Positions 5,962 through 13,698 of a stretch of DNA of 54,311 nt are shown here, one piece after another. Made by a program: the position numbers and the translations under genes. Source of the DNA: Streptomyces thermovulgaris (GTDB lineage: Bacteria; Actinomycetota; Actinomycetes; Streptomycetales; Streptomycetaceae); NCBI RefSeq assembly GCF_002155915.1, contig NZ_MUME01000009.1, forward strand, positions 1 through 54,311, read 5' to 3'. Under the pieces are notes generated by a model, which was given only the letters and a program-made list of their open reading frames with translations, was not told where the DNA came from and did not search any database. The number at the start of each line of letters is the position of its first letter. The stretch's first letter is position 1.

Positions 5962-8499
5962 TCAGCCGAGCGGCCCCACGGCCTCGGCCCAGATGGTGTA
6001 CGGAACACTGTCCTCGCGCGTTCCGGCGAGCCCCTTCAGGGGCAGCGGTTCGAGGCTCTTGGCCAGGTCCATGCGGTAGACCACGACGGCCGTGGACACC
6101 GACTCGACGGTACCGACGTACCAGGCGGCGGTGTCGTCCTGGGTGGTGCCGATCTTGCCCACCACCGAGTCCGCGGCGGGTGCCGCGGTGGGGTGGGCGG
6201 TGCGGAAGGCGTCGCCGAGCGCCTGGGTGACCTCGTCGGCCACCTCCGTGCGCATCGCACGCCGCGTGGCCGGGGCGTCGAGCTTCACGGTGGCGCCGTT
6301 GCGGGTGATCCGGCGCACCGAGTACGGCTCGGTGTGCATGCCGCGGGCGGCGAAGGTGGCGTAGCCGTTGGCCATGCGGATCGCGCTCGGAGTGGTGGAG
6401 GTGCCCGTGGACAGGGAGGGCACCTGCGGGCCCAGGCTGGAGGGAAGCAGTCCGGCCGCCTGGGCGGTCTGCTTCACCTTGTCCAGGCCGGTGTCCATGC
6501 CGAGCTGCATGAACGGGGTGTTGACGGAGTTCGCGAGGGCCTTGCGCAGCGTGATCTGCCCCCAGGACTTGCCGTCGTCGTTGCGGGAGGTCACCTTGCG
6601 GCCGCTGCGGTCCCAGTAGGGGCCCTCGGGAGTGGTGACGGGGATGTCGTCGTCGCCGTTGTAGACGGTCTGCGGGGTGACCGGCTGCCGGGGGACGTCG
6701 CGCTGCTTGATCACGCCGTGCTCGAGCCCGGCCGCGTAGACGAACGGCTGGAAGGCCGAACCGGCGGGCACGGTGGTGGCATTGGACTCGTTGAAGCCCT
6801 GTTTGCGGTGGTCGGGACCGCCGTAGACGGCGAGGATCCGGCCGTCGGCGGCGACGGACGCGGCGCCGTAGTGCACGGTCCTGGCCGGACCGGGGGCGGT
6901 CTTCTGCGCCTTCTTGCGGGCCTTGGTGACCGCCTTGGTGAGCTTGTCCTCCAGCGCGCGGTCGAAGGTCGTGTAGATCTGGTAGCCGCCCAGGTCGAAG
7001 TCCTTGTCGGAGATGTGCGCGGCCTTCTTGGCGTACTGGGCGGCCAGTTCGACCAGGTAGTCGCTCTGCTTGCCGGTGGCGTAGAGCGGGTTGCGCTCGA
7101 GCGGCTCGGGGAAGGTCCGGTACTTGGCGCGCTCGGCCTTCGACAGCTTGCCGATCTTGACCATGCGGTCGAGGATCCAGCTCCAGCGCTCCACCGCGCG
7201 GTCGTGGTTGGCCTTGCTGAGGGTGGGGTCGTACAGGCCGGCCCCCTTGAGCAGGGAGGCGAGGAAGGCGGCCTCGCTCGCGTTCAGGTCGTCGACCTCC
7301 TTGCCGTAGTAGGCCTGGGCGGCGCGCTGGATGCCGTAGGTGCCGCGGCCGAACCAGCTGGTGTTGAGGTAGCCCTCGAGGATCTTGTCCTTGCTCATCT
7401 GGTTGTCCAGCTTGAGCGCGATCATCGCCTCGGTGAACTTGCGGCCGAGGGTCCGGTCCTGCGACAGGTAGACGTTCTTGACGTACTGCTGGGTGATGGT
7501 GGAGCCGCCCTGGGTGTCCCCCCTGCCGAGCGTGCGCCACACGGCCCGGGTGATGCCCTTGAAGGAGATGCCGGGGTCGGTGTAGAAGCTCTCGTTCTCG
7601 GCCGCGAGCACCGCCCAGCGGACGTCCTCGGGTATGTCCTCCAGCGGCATGGCCTGCCGCTGCACCCAGCCGGTACGGGCCATGGGGGTGCCGTCGGCCC
7701 AGAAGTAGACGTTGTCCTGCTGAGTGGCGTAGCTGTTCAGGTTCTGGGGGACGTCGGTCGCGGCGTAGGCGACGGCGAAGAAGACGGTGGACAGGCCGAA
7801 GGCCGAGAGCACGGCACCGAGCCACTGGCGCCCGGAGGGCAGCCAGCGGCGCCAGCCCACGCGGTCCGGACGCGGATAGGCGGGCTTGAGCCTGCGGGCG
7901 TACGGCGCGACCGCCGCGACGAGGGGGGCCAGACGCTCGGCGAGCGGGGAGCGGGCGCGCGGCTTGCGACGGGCGGCGCGCCGGGAGGACGCTCTTCTCG
8001 GGCTGCCCGATTCCGCTGATTCCGCCGGTTCCGCCGGTTCCGCCGATTCCACCGATTCCGTCGAGGCGGCGGAATTGACGGAATCATCCGAATCAGTCGA
8101 ATCGGCTGAACCGGACGGGACGGCCGATTCGGGTGAAAGGGCGCGCAACTGCATGGTCTCGTGCGCCTGCCGGCCGGCCGCGCTCCGTTCTCGGAGAGCG
8201 TCGACCTTCAGCTGCATGGTTTCGTCCGCCGCGCGCGCCGTGTCGGCCTTTGCCCGCGCCTTTTTGTCCGATGCGCGCAGGGCGTCGACCTTCAATTGCA
8301 TGGTTTCGTCCGGCTTGCGCGGTGCGCCCGCCGCCGAGGAAGCCTCGGAGGAAGCGGCCTCGCCCGATTGATGCGCTGCGCCGGTCCCCTTCTGCGCGGC
8401 CGCATTCTGTTTCCGGAGGGAGTCGACCTTCAGCTGCATGGTCTCGTCCGCACGGCGACCTTCCTCCGGAAGGCCTTCCCCCTGCCCTGCCCTGGTCAC
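5962..8499 (-). CDS. Bifunctional class A penicillin-binding protein (GT51 + transpeptidase-like)
   Basis: An 845-aa protein that polymerises and, classically, cross-links peptidoglycan. GTG 8499 follows a GGAGGGAG site. Residues 1-215 are disordered: four ETMQL repeats, then a Ser/Asp/Glu-rich stretch and an Arg-rich stretch. A single membrane segment lies at about 227-247. The GT51 glycosyltransferase domain (about 265-440) shows AAENESFY with the catalytic Glu, GGSTITQQYVKN and GYLNTSWFGRGTYGIQRAAQAYYG. The transpeptidase domain (about 545-835) has S658-V-N and K782-I-G-T, but the nucleophile motif reads S581-A-F-Q584, so the general-base Lys of SxxK is Gln. The second domain may therefore be inactive, while the glycosyltransferase looks intact. 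The DNA at 6748-6759 reads unambiguously. It heads the leftward envelope gene group. Confidence 0.93.
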   Translation of the reverse strand: MTRAGQGEGLPEEGRRADETMQLKVDSLRKQNAAAQKGTGAAHQSGEAASSEASSAAGAPRKPDETMQLKVDALRASDKKARAKADTARAADETMQLKVDALRERSAAGRQAHETMQLRALSPESAVPSGSADSTDSDDSVNSAASTESVESAEPAEPAESAESGSPRRASSRRAARRKPRARSPLAERLAPLVAAVAPYARRLKPAYPRPDRVGWRRWLPSGRQWLGAVLSAFGLSTVFFAVAYAATDVPQNLNSYATQQDNVYFWADGTPMARTGWVQRQAMPLEDIPEDVRWAVLAAENESFYTDPGISFKGITRAVWRTLGRGDTQGGSTITQQYVKNVYLSQDRTLGRKFTEAMIALKLDNQMSKDKILEGYLNTSWFGRGTYGIQRAAQAYYGKEVDDLNASEAAFLASLLKGAGLYDPTLSKANHDRAVERWSWILDRMVKIGKLSKAERAKYRTFPEPLERNPLYATGKQSDYLVELAAQYAKKAAHISDKDFDLGGYQIYTTFDRALEDKLTKAVTKARKKAQKTAPGPARTVHYGAASVAADGRILAVYGGPDHRKQGFNESNATTVPAGSAFQPFVYAAGLEHGVIKQRDVPRQPVTPQTVYNGDDDIPVTTPEGPYWDRSGRKVTSRNDDGKSWGQITLRKALANSVNTPFMQLGMDTGLDKVKQTAQAAGLLPSSLGPQVPSLSTGTSTTPSAIRMANGYATFAARGMHTEPYSVRRITRNGATVKLDAPATRRAMRTEVADEVTQALGDAFRTAHPTAAPAADSVVGKIGTTQDDTAAWYVGTVESVSTAVVVYRMDLAKSLEPLPLKGLAGTREDSVPYTIWAEAVGPLG
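8143..8448 (-). repeat. Four dispersed DETMQLK peptide repeats in the PBP N terminus
   Basis: The motif (A/P)DETMQLKVD(A/S)LR occurs at residues 18-29 (8413-8448), 64-75 (8275-8310) and 92-103 (8191-8226). A shorter HETMQLR copy lies at residues 113-119 (8143-8163). Copies are separated by 10-35 low-complexity charged residues. The core ETMQL is invariant, unlike its surroundings, which implies selection for a short linear motif on the cytoplasmic tail. Confidence 0.93.
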
Positions 8500-8719
8500 G
8501 ACCGCGTCTCCCTCCGCACTCCGTGTTGCTCGCGCGGGTCGGCACAGCTACCGCAGTCGCGGCTGCCATCCCCCGTGGTCCACAGCCGCCACGCGGCCCT
8601 CGCGGCACTACAAAATTATCAGCCGTCTTTTCAATTCCTCCGCACAAGATCCGGACAGAAACCCAGACATAAGAAACACGGAGTCCTGTGCATCCGGTCA
8701 CTCCCGTTAATCTGGACAC
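8500..8719. promoter_or_regulatory. Divergent promoter region between PBP and FmdB-like genes
   Basis: A 220-bp gap with an unusually A/T-rich centre (8608-8680). A GATAAT box reads on the minus strand at 8615-8620 and could be the -10 of the PBP gene; a matching -35 at ideal spacing is not clear. On the plus strand only GGACAC precedes the FmdB ATG, so that gene may be nearly leaderless. No gene is seen here. Confidence 0.4.
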
Positions 8720-8941
8720 ATGCCTCGTTACGAGTACCGCTGCCGGAGCTGCGGCGACACCTTCGAACTGAGCCGTCCGATGGCGGAGTCGTCCGCCCCG
8801 GCGACCTGCCCCGCCGGTCACGAGGACACCGTCAAGCTGCTGTCCACGGTCGCCGTGGGCGGCTCGGCCGCCGCGCCGTCGTCCGCACCGCGGACCGGCT
8901 CGGGCGGCGGCGGGTGCTGCGGCGGGGGCTGCTGCGGCTGA
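8720..8941 (+). CDS. FmdB-family zinc ribbon protein
   Basis: A 73-aa protein. The N terminus MPRYEYRCRSCGDTFE with CxxC and a later CPAGH supply the Cys ligands of the putative regulatory protein FmdB/CxxC_CxxC_SSSS zinc ribbon. The tail is Ser/Ala/Gly-rich and ends in GGGCCGGGCCG, four further Cys that could bind metal. Family members are small and of uncertain role; the name comes from formamidase regulation in Methylophilus. It is monocistronic, divergent from the PBP and convergent with the HAD gene. Confidence 0.85.
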   Translation: MPRYEYRCRSCGDTFELSRPMAESSAPATCPAGHEDTVKLLSTVAVGGSAAAPSSAPRTGSGGGGCCGGGCCG

Positions 8942-8953
8942 CGTCTTCGGCGC

Positions 8954-8993
8954 GGGCCCGCTCCGGACAGGCCGAACCTGCCGGGGCGGGCCC
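8954..8993. terminator. Candidate terminator between convergent genes
   Basis: GGGCCCGC at 8954-8961 pairs exactly with GCGGGCCC at 8986-8993 across a 24-nt loop. It lies in the short gap between the FmdB-like gene and the leftward HAD gene. Confidence 0.4.
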
Positions 8994-9005
8994 GACGGCA
9001 TCCGC

Positions 9006-9839
9006 CTACCGGGCCTTTCGTACCGCCCCGAGGAACTCACGGGCGATCCTCTCCCCGGCGAGCACACCGCGTTCGGGCAGGGCGACGACCCCGGGGGCCG
9101 TCCATCCGGTGTCGGCCAGTTCGCCGTGACCGGGCCGCCAGCCGCGGTCCACGGCCAGCAGCAGCTCGGCGTCCAGCAGCGAGTCACCGGCCCCGAGGAC
9201 GAGGCCGGCGCCGGTGCGACGGGCCACCTCGCGCACCGCCGCGCCCTTGGTGAGCGGCCCCGGCACGACATAGAGCTTGCGGCCCTGCAGGGAGACCGTC
9301 CAGCCGCGGCTCCCCGCCCATGCGGTGAGCTCCTTCACCCAGCCGTGGGGCAGCAGTTCGCGTTCGACGACGAGGTAGACGAACAGGTCCTCGGCGACAC
9401 GGTGCTTGCGCACCCAGGCCGGGTCGGCGGTCCGCAGCAGATGCTCCCGCACCTCGGCGAGCGGAGCGCACTCCACGGCCAGCCGGCCGGTGACCTGCCG
9501 GTGCCAGTCGGCGTCCGGGACGCCGTCCACCAGCAGATGCCCGCCGTTGGCACAGACGACGTACGCCGGCGCCGGGCCCGGCAGCTCGACGCGCAGATAC
9601 TGCTCGGGGGTGCGGGTCGTGGCCGGCACGAAGACCGCGGTCCGGGCGAGTTCGGCCAGCAGCCGGGCCGCCGTCTCGGTCATGTAGGACAGCGGCTCGC
9701 CCTCGTACGTCTCCACGCACAGCAGCCGCGGCGGGGGCTCCTGCCGCGCGGGCGGGGAGGCGTCCGGCGAGGACAGCGCCAGGGCGGCGGAGGAGTAGAT
9801 GAGCGTACGGTCCAGGTCGCTCGCCACCAGCACCGGCAT
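9006..9839 (-). CDS. HAD-superfamily hydrolase of the Ter-associated operon
   Basis: A 277-aa protein. The N terminus VASDLDRTLIYSS contains the DxDxT nucleophile and acid motif of HAD phosphatases. T79-T80 in PATTRTPEQY fits motif II, K in LTKGAAV motif III, and GAGDSLLDAELL motif IV with acidic metal ligands. A Cof/SPP-type cap lies between motifs II and III. Its ATG overlaps the stop of the upstream phosphoribosyltransferase gene (TGATG), so the two are translationally coupled. In published comparative analyses of Ter systems such HAD enzymes belong to a module proposed to make a nucleoside-like metabolite; dephosphorylation of that product is the inferred role. Confidence 0.88.
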   Translation of the reverse strand: MPVLVASDLDRTLIYSSAALALSSPDASPPARQEPPPRLLCVETYEGEPLSYMTETAARLLAELARTAVFVPATTRTPEQYLRVELPGPAPAYVVCANGGHLLVDGVPDADWHRQVTGRLAVECAPLAEVREHLLRTADPAWVRKHRVAEDLFVYLVVERELLPHGWVKELTAWAGSRGWTVSLQGRKLYVVPGPLTKGAAVREVARRTGAGLVLGAGDSLLDAELLLAVDRGWRPGHGELADTGWTAPGVVALPERGVLAGERIAREFLGAVRKAR

Positions 9840-12322
9840 CAGCGGCTCACCGCCCTGCCGTCGGCGCCGGTCGCCCCGCGGGTGTAGCGGGGGTGGATCA
9901 GCCCCACGCAGCGGTACGGCAGTTCGTCGACCTCCTCGACCGGGACCCCTCTCTGCTCGGCCAGCAGGCGCACATGGTCCAGGTCGGGGCCCGCGTCGGC
10001 CCGTGCCAGGACCTTCCACGGGACACGGCGCAGCAGCACGCGCGTGGTCTCGCCGACGCCCGGCTTGACGAGGTTCACGTCGTGGATGCCGTACTCCTCG
10101 CTGATCCGCTCGACGGCCGCCCAGCCCGCCCAGGTGGGGGTGCGGTCGGCGGACAGCAGCTCCTTGGAGGCGGTGTCGACGGCGTCGGCGACCTCGGCGA
10201 AGCGGGAGGAGACGGTGTCGAGGAAGAGGTTCGAGACGTCGGAGCCGGCGAGCTCGCGGTAGAACTTCGCGCCGTGGTAGTCGTGCGGGCCGACCAGGTC
10301 CGCGCGCAGGACGGTCCGTGAGACCAGGCCGGAGACGGTGGAGTTGAGGCAGGCGGAGGGGATGAGGAAGTCCTCCCGGGTGCCGTAGGTGCGCACGCAC
10401 GAGCCGGGGTCGGCCAGCACCGCGATCTCCGGGTCGAACCCGACGATGCCCTCCTTCTCCTCGAACTCACTTATCGCCTGGGTGAGTTCGCGTGTGATGG
10501 CGCCCTTGCCGGTCCAGCCGTCGACGAAGACGACGTCGGCCGGGTCGTGGTGGGCGGCCAGCCAGCGCAGCGCATTGGCGTCGATGCCGCGGCCGCGCAC
10601 GATCGACACCGCGTAGTGCGGCAGGTCCAGGCCGTGCCGGAACCGGGCCCAGCGGCGCATCAGCACCCCGATCGGTGTGCCGGCGCGGGCGAGCGAGACG
10701 AGGACGGGCCTCGGCGTCCGCTCGGCGAGGACCGTCTCGGTGACCACGCCGACGGCCTGGGCGATCCGCACGGCGGAGGTCTTCAGGGCCGCGTGGAACA
10801 GCTCCTGGTACCGCTCGCTCGGCTGGTACTCCACCGGCAGCGACTCCGCGTAGTGCGCGCCGCCGCTCTGGATCGCCTCCTCGCGTTCCTCGGTCGGCGC
10901 CTCCAGCGCCACGTCCGACAGGTCCTGCAGCAGCCAGCCGACCTCGTCGGGCGCGTACGAGGAGAAGGCGGGGCCGCGGAGGGGCTCGGGCAGCATCGAG
11001 GACCTTGACCTTTCGGGGACGTACGAGGGCACGACCGCGAGCAGGACGTGCGGGACGTGCGCGGCGAGCCGGGCCAGCAGACCGGTGGGCGCGTGCAGTT
11101 CGGGGGTGTCGGCCACGGAGTCGACGACGGCGACCACGGTGTCGAAGCCGCCGCCGGCCACGTTGTAGGCGTAGCGCTCGCCGGGGCCGTCGGCCGGGTC
11201 GTCGTGCGCGTCGAAGACCAGCCGGGTGCGGATCGCGTAGCCGGGGTCGTCCACGGCCAGCACGGGCGAGCGGGTGGTGGAGGAGTAGCGCACCTCGGCC
11301 GCCACGGTCCGCTCGAGCTCCCGGGCCAGCCTGAGCGGTGCGTACATCAGCTCCTCGAACCCGAGCACCAGCACCCGCCGCGCCCCGTCGGGCAGCGCCT
11401 CGGCCACCCGGGCGGCCATGGCGGGCAGCGCCTGCTCCAGCCGCTGCCGGTGAGCGGGCGTGAAACCGTGCCGCCCTCCGTCCGGAAGCCCCCGCGGCCA
11501 GCCCAGCTCGACCCGGCCGACCCGGCCCCGGGCGCGCTCCTTCGGCGCCTCGGCGGCACCGCGCGGCCCGGCGGCCTTCCCCGGACGTTCCTCGGCCGCT
11601 CCGGCCTCGTGGCGGGCGACCAGTCGCCGGCCCCTCTCCAGGACGTCCGCCGGAAGACGGACCGTGCCCGAGGCGGTGGCGATCAGGTCGACGCGGGCGC
11701 CGATCTCCCGGGCGAAGGCGTCCAGGCGGGCGGCGTCGGAGGGGGCGCGCATGTCGACCAGGGCGGCCACGACGTACCGCCGCCGCGGATGGCGGGCGTG
11801 CAGGGCGCGGATGGTGTTCAGGACCGTGTTGCCGGTGGAGAACTCGTCGTCCACCAGGACCAGCGGCCCGGGGGAGGCCAGCAGGCCCGGGTCCTCGGGC
11901 AGCAGGAGGTGGGAGGTGGCGTGCGAGTGGGACTCCTCGAAGCCGCCCGCCGGGGCGATGCCGGGGACGGGGCGGCGCGTGGAGTGGAGGTACGGCGCGG
12001 TGCCCAGGCCGTCGGCGACCGCGTGGCCGAGTCCGGTCGCGGTCTCCGCGTAGCCGAGGACCACGGCTCTCTCCGCCTCCTCGCGGCCCAGCAGGTCCCG
12101 TATCCGCCGGCCGAGGACGAGCCCGTGGTCGTACACCACCGACGGCGACTGCGGCACGTGCTTGCCCAGCACGTGGGACACCAGCAGATGCGCCCGCTTG
12201 GGGTTGCGGCGCAGGGCGAGTCCCAGCAGGTCCGTCAGCCCGTCGTCGCCCACGAGTTCGACCCCGAGCCGCTCGGCGACCCAGGTGCCGGACCAGACCC
12301 CGTCGTTCACTGGCGTGTTCAT
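9839..12322 (-). CDS. PRTase_2 - TRSP - StiP fusion protein (Ter-associated)
   Basis: An 827-aa, three-part protein. Residues 1-235 are a type I phosphoribosyltransferase with the PRPP loop LVLVDDEFSTGNTVL at about 152-166. Residues about 270-445 carry a TRSP domain with the literal motif TTRSPVLAVDDPGYAI. Residues about 450-800 match the StiP family (cysteine protease-like, stress-induced): SLARAGTPIGVLMRRW, VSIVRGRGID, FVDGWTGKGAI, and IPSACLNSTVSGLVSR with a conserved Cys. StiP and PRTase/TRSP are often separate genes. Start ATG has AAGGAAC upstream. It lies 37 bp after the CitE-like gene and overlaps the HAD start, so it is the middle gene of a three-gene operon. Function inferred: ribosylation step in a Ter-linked metabolite pathway. 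Confidence 0.88.
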   Translation of the reverse strand: MNTPVNDGVWSGTWVAERLGVELVGDDGLTDLLGLALRRNPKRAHLLVSHVLGKHVPQSPSVVYDHGLVLGRRIRDLLGREEAERAVVLGYAETATGLGHAVADGLGTAPYLHSTRRPVPGIAPAGGFEESHSHATSHLLLPEDPGLLASPGPLVLVDDEFSTGNTVLNTIRALHARHPRRRYVVAALVDMRAPSDAARLDAFAREIGARVDLIATASGTVRLPADVLERGRRLVARHEAGAAEERPGKAAGPRGAAEAPKERARGRVGRVELGWPRGLPDGGRHGFTPAHRQRLEQALPAMAARVAEALPDGARRVLVLGFEELMYAPLRLARELERTVAAEVRYSSTTRSPVLAVDDPGYAIRTRLVFDAHDDPADGPGERYAYNVAGGGFDTVVAVVDSVADTPELHAPTGLLARLAAHVPHVLLAVVPSYVPERSRSSMLPEPLRGPAFSSYAPDEVGWLLQDLSDVALEAPTEEREEAIQSGGAHYAESLPVEYQPSERYQELFHAALKTSAVRIAQAVGVVTETVLAERTPRPVLVSLARAGTPIGVLMRRWARFRHGLDLPHYAVSIVRGRGIDANALRWLAAHHDPADVVFVDGWTGKGAITRELTQAISEFEEKEGIVGFDPEIAVLADPGSCVRTYGTREDFLIPSACLNSTVSGLVSRTVLRADLVGPHDYHGAKFYRELAGSDVSNLFLDTVSSRFAEVADAVDTASKELLSADRTPTWAGWAAVERISEEYGIHDVNLVKPGVGETTRVLLRRVPWKVLARADAGPDLDHVRLLAEQRGVPVEEVDELPYRCVGLIHPRYTRGATGADGRAVSR

Positions 12323-12359
12323 GCGTTCCTTGTGCGAGCCCTCGCGGTGAGCGGTGCGG

Positions 12360-13526
12360 TCAGTCGGGAATGGCGGCGGCGAGCAGTTCCACGAAGCCGA
12401 CGTCCTCCCGGGCGACGCCGAAGACCTCGGCGCGCAGCAGGGTCCGCTCGGCCCATGCGCGGTGCGGCTTCACCTCGTTCATCTTGTTCGTGTACGCCGA
12501 TCTCAGCACGCCCCCGCCGCAGCGCTCCGGCCGCAGGATGTCCACCGCGTCGCTGAACTCCTCGTGGCTGACCACCGACAGCGCGTGCACCGGCAGGGTG
12601 TGGGAGGGATGGATGCAGGTCTTGCCGAGCAGTCCGTTGGCGTGGTCCAGGGAGATCTCCCGCAGCAGCCCGTCCATCGCGTGCTCGATCAGCTTCGCGC
12701 GCAGATCGGCCGCCCGCACCTCCAGGAAGGGGCTCTGCCGCAGCTGCGGCTTGAACATGCGCTCCTGTGTCCGGAAGTACTCCCACACCGGCCCGGTCAC
12801 CGTGAAGCCGGTGCCGTCGGCCCGCCCCAGCATGTTCACCACGTCGGCGATCACGGAGGCGACGACCTGGACGTCGTAGGCCGTCATGTCGGGGGCCCTG
12901 CGCAGCCCGTAGGAGGAGCAGAAGTCCGTCACGCCGAGACGCAGCGCGAGCACCCGGTCCCGGTACTTGTCGACCACGCGGAAGATCCCCTCCAGGGTCT
13001 CCACCCGCGACTCCCGGTACAGCAGCTCGGGCGACTCCAGGACCGGCATCGCGAACAGCCGCCGTCCGCTCGCCGCCTCGGCGGCCTCCAGCGCCTCCAG
13101 GAACGGCAGGCCCCGCTCCCCGGTGAACTTCGGCAGGACGAACCCGGACAGCAGCCGCACCGCGGGGCCGAGCCGCCGCACCAGGTCCGGTATCTGCTCG
13201 GGGAAGCGGACCCGGACGAACAGCAGGGGAAGGTCACCGGCGGGCTCCCCGGCCAGCGCGGTGAGCTGCCGGATCAGGTTCTCCTCGCCGCACTCCACCT
13301 CCGCGTCGTCGATCGAGTCCTCCAGGCACAGCACCATCGAGACCACACCGCGTCCGGCCTGCTTGACGATGTCCTGGGCCAGCCGCGGCCGGGTGGCCGG
13401 GCTGTAGAGCGTGCCGCCCAGGGCCGCGGAGAGCAGCCGGGCCGGGGAGTCTGCGGTGAACTCGCACGGTTCCTGATGGAAAAGGCGCCGCCGCACCTCA
13501 GGGGCAAGATGCCCGAAATGACGCAT
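12360..13526 (-). CDS. HpcH/HpaI aldolase / citrate-lyase beta-like protein (CitE-like)
   Basis: A 388-aa protein from ATG 13526 (MRHFGHLAPEVRRRLF), which is preceded by GGGGAG; an upstream in-frame extension to 13748 is rejected as it crosses the promoter region. It shows the CitE TIM-barrel features: GTLYSPATRP, VLCLEDSIDDAEVE with acidic metal or CoA-site residues, LPKFTG, MPVLESPELLYRES, LRLGVTDFCSSYGLRR and GKTCIHPSH. CitE-like enzymes catalyse reversible C-C cleavage of beta-hydroxyacyl-CoA or related substrates. In Ter loci this C-C lyase accompanies PRTase, StiP and HAD genes. It is the first gene of the leftward operon. Confidence 0.9.
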   Translation of the reverse strand: MRHFGHLAPEVRRRLFHQEPCEFTADSPARLLSAALGGTLYSPATRPRLAQDIVKQAGRGVVSMVLCLEDSIDDAEVECGEENLIRQLTALAGEPAGDLPLLFVRVRFPEQIPDLVRRLGPAVRLLSGFVLPKFTGERGLPFLEALEAAEAASGRRLFAMPVLESPELLYRESRVETLEGIFRVVDKYRDRVLALRLGVTDFCSSYGLRRAPDMTAYDVQVVASVIADVVNMLGRADGTGFTVTGPVWEYFRTQERMFKPQLRQSPFLEVRAADLRAKLIEHAMDGLLREISLDHANGLLGKTCIHPSHTLPVHALSVVSHEEFSDAVDILRPERCGGGVLRSAYTNKMNEVKPHRAWAERTLLRAEVFGVAREDVGFVELLAAAIPD

Positions 13527-13543
13527 GTGGCTCCCCGTTGCGA

Positions 13544-13573
13544 TATCGATGGTCTGCGAAAGAAAACTGTCAA
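13544..13573 (-). promoter_or_regulatory. Candidate promoter of the CitE-PRTase-HAD operon
   Basis: Read leftward, TTGACA (13568-13573) and TCGATA (13544-13549) are separated by 18 bp. This is a near-consensus housekeeping -35 with a moderate -10. It would start transcription about 10 nt before the ATG, at the edge of the GGGGAG ribosome binding site, so the leader would be very short. Confidence 0.45.
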
Positions 13574-13698
13574 AGGTGGCCGATAATAGTACGTACGATC
13601 CCGCGTCTACGGTTCCTACCTGGGGTGAACTTCCCGTTGCCCCCTTGTGTACGTGGCCCGCGTTGTCGTGATCAGGACGGAGAAGGCAGGATGGCCGC

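Noticed and set aside
4604..7825. 1073-aa frame joining the deacetylase-like protein with the PBP region
   Set aside because: Only its last 433 codons from ATG 5905 are real; the upstream part is out of frame with the PBP and is Arg-rich nonsense.
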